From Citrobacter gillenii (GTDB taxonomy: Bacteria; Pseudomonadota; Gammaproteobacteria; Enterobacterales; Enterobacteriaceae), in the NCBI RefSeq assembly GCF_013337685.1, contig NZ_SUQN01000009.1, forward strand, positions 62,001-126,000: a DNA stretch of 64,000 bases, given 5' to 3'. The notes under the pieces are model-generated. The model saw only the letters and a program-made list of their open reading frames with translations. It was not told the origin of the DNA and searched no databases. Positions within the stretch are counted from its first letter, which is position 1. Each line of letters starts with the position of its first letter. The position numbers were made by a program, and so were the translations under genes. This document shows, one piece after another, positions 62,519 to 64,000 of this stretch.

Positions 62519-63280
62519 TCAGGCGGCCGTTTGTTCCCGGTGCAGGCTAACATAATGCAGTGGGGTCATCCCGTAGAACTCTTTGAATACAGAGATGAAG
62601 TATGACGTACTGTTATATCCGCACAGTTGCGACACCTGAGATATGTTTTTTCCGTCCATCAATAATTGATTGACGGCATAACGCATGCGACAGGTGGTAA
62701 TTATTTGGCTGTAACTTGTATTTTCATTTTTGAGCTTTTTCTTTAACAAACTGGGGCTCAGGCACAGGCAACTGGCGACCAAACTCAAGTTCCAGTCTTT
62801 ATGAATATCACTCTCAATGATGTGATAAACGCTGTCGCTAATGCGGCTGCGTAACATATGCATCAGCAGCGGGAGAAACTTTTTGCTGTCGAGAAAGCGT
62901 GATAGCACGGTGAACAGCAGTGCACGCGTCCGTTCTGCCTCCCCTTCGTTCAGCGTTTCCATCACGCTGTGCTGGGCGGCGACCCGAAACACATCCGGCG
63001 TCAGGCAGGCAGCGGTCATTACCGGGCTGGCACTGCGTTGCCAGAGGGGGATTTGTGAGAGATCTTTATTTAAAAATCGTAAGTAATCTTTAATAATGTC
63101 GCGACTGATGTGAACCACCAGGGCGTTATTGAGTGAAGAGAAGTCGATAATATTATTATCACATGCCACCAGTGCCATGTGGTTGGCTTTTAAACTGATG
63201 GCTTCTTTACCGTTAATCCTTAACCAAACATCTTTCTCCGTTAATACAACAACACAAGCTTCTTTGCTGCAAACCCTCAT
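62519..63280 (-). CDS. adiY: AraC-family activator AdiY
   Basis: A 253-residue AraC/XylS-family regulator with a C-terminal double helix-turn-helix (VASCLCLSPSLLKKKLKNE and ISQVSQLCGYNSTSYFISVF, about residues 167-230). It activates adiA and adiC under acid and anaerobic conditions in E. coli. Its place between adiA and adiC is the conserved one. Confidence 0.93.
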   Translation of the reverse strand: MRVCSKEACVVVLTEKDVWLRINGKEAISLKANHMALVACDNNIIDFSSLNNALVVHISRDIIKDYLRFLNKDLSQIPLWQRSASPVMTAACLTPDVFRVAAQHSVMETLNEGEAERTRALLFTVLSRFLDSKKFLPLLMHMLRSRISDSVYHIIESDIHKDWNLSLVASCLCLSPSLLKKKLKNENTSYSQIITTCRMRYAVNQLLMDGKNISQVSQLCGYNSTSYFISVFKEFYGMTPLHYVSLHREQTAA

Positions 63281-63593
63281 ACCCGAACTCCTGGAATATG
63301 AATATAAAATACCGTCGCTCGCCGAAGGGTGAGTAATACCGGTTAAATAGAATTGTATGATGAATCAAAACCTGCGATAAAATAGCGTGATTCAAAGGAA
63401 TTACAATATCTGTGGGGATTATTGGGGTGTACATAATAATTTACGCGAGTGGCAACGTGTTTTCGCTGCATAAAAAAAGCGCGGGGTGGCCCCGCGCAAA
63501 AGGTATGACAATGTTATTGTTTTGCAGCAATACTCAGGAATTACTCAAGCATGACATGTCTACCTTAAACATCGGACTATCTATAAAGCGACA
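63281..63593. other. adiA-adiY intergenic region
   Basis: 313 bases with the adiA terminator at 63472-63497 and presumably the adiY promoter. No further gene is supported. Confidence 0.6.
63472..63497 (-). terminator. Intrinsic terminator of adiA
   Basis: Minus-strand stem GCGCGGGG / CCCCGCGC with a 3-base loop is followed by seven T residues, about 97 bases after the adiA stop. Confidence 0.9.
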
Positions 63594-64000
63594 TTATGCT
63601 TTCACGCACATGACGTGATACATGCCGTCGATAATTTCCGTTCCTTCGGTTTCATGTTCAAAGCCAGGGAAGTTATGGTCCCAGGATTGCAACGAACGCA
63701 GGTAACTTATCTGTGGGCTATTGGCATCGCCAAAGTTTTCCCCGGACAGCAGCATCGGGATTCCCGGTGGGTAAGGGATAACGGAATTGGCGGCAATACG
63801 GCCCGGCAGATTTTCGATGGCTACCATCTCAACGTTGTCGCTCACGATCGCGTTATAGGCTTCGCGCGGGGTGATTTCAGCGACAGGCAGGCCGGAGTAG
63901 GCCGCATTGAGGCGGCTACCTGGGTTATTTTCTTTCAGCCAGGCGAACATGGTGTCGCCCAGATCGTGAATGCCCATGTTGGCGTAAGTGTCAGGATGTT
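63594..64000 (-). CDS. adiA: Arginine decarboxylase AdiA (3' part)
   Basis: The C-terminal 134 residues of the PLP-dependent, acid-induced arginine decarboxylase; the frame runs off the right edge of the window, so the N-terminal four fifths are missing. The visible part contains the C-terminal domain typical of the enzyme (SVIPYPPGIPMLLSGENFGD and the end DGMYHVMCVKA). It consumes a proton per arginine and is paired with AdiC. Confidence 0.93.
   Translation of the reverse strand, partial: HPDTYANMGIHDLGDTMFAWLKENNPGSRLNAAYSGLPVAEITPREAYNAIVSDNVEMVAIENLPGRIAANSVIPYPPGIPMLLSGENFGDANSPQISYLRSLQSWDHNFPGFEHETEGTEIIDGMYHVMCVKA

Overview
The window looks like chromosomal DNA of an enterobacterium close to Escherichia and Salmonella, most likely a Citrobacter species. 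The gene order follows the E. coli 92-93 minute backbone (pdeC-soxS-soxR-ghxP-yjcE, acs, nrf, gltP, yjcO, fdhF, yjdP, phn, yjdN, yjdM, crfC, yjcZ, proP, basSR, eptA, adi). Several blocks at that place are not in E. coli K-12. The complete phnC-P cluster argues against Salmonella. The assignment rests on remembered protein sequences and gene order, not on a database search. No rRNA, tRNA, CRISPR array or prophage was seen.

Layout: 1-5057 holds a CSS-EAL c-di-GMP phosphodiesterase, the divergent soxS/soxR superoxide switch with its 18-bp operator, and the purine permease ghxP with PurR-like boxes. 5058-12129 holds the antiporter yjcE, then an accessory stretch where E. coli has yjcF: a REP-associated transposase between REP clusters, a LysR regulator divergent from a cidA/cidB-like pair, a Gfo/Idh/MocA oxidoreductase with a KdgR-like operator, and a secreted protein. 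12177-16334 is acs-yjcH-actP (acetate). 16772-23297 is nrfABCDEFG (periplasmic formate-dependent nitrite reduction), in which a REP pair has become part of the nrfF reading frame. gltP, yjcO and the selenoprotein gene fdhF follow.

28336-37755 is a sugar island at the place of the E. coli mdt/als genes: a response regulator, a leftward six-gene operon (ABC ATPase, permease, binding protein, D-lyxose-isomerase-like cupin, class II aldolase, PfkB kinase) and a hybrid sensor kinase. The genes suggest import, isomerisation, phosphorylation and aldol cleavage of one sugar under two-component control. yjdP, a Phd/RelE-type toxin-antitoxin pair and the phosphonate operon phnCDEFGHIJKLMNP (phnO missing) run to 49225. 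The right end carries yjdN, yjdM, crfC-yjcZ, kdgT with a KdgR box, proP with a CRP site, the 29-codon pmrR, basSR-eptA (polymyxin resistance by lipid A modification) with several PmrA boxes, and the arginine acid-resistance genes adiC, adiY and the 3' part of adiA.

REP/BIME palindromes occur at about 15 places. Some form the stop codon of a gene (gltP, the PfkB kinase, rayT), and one lies inside nrfF.
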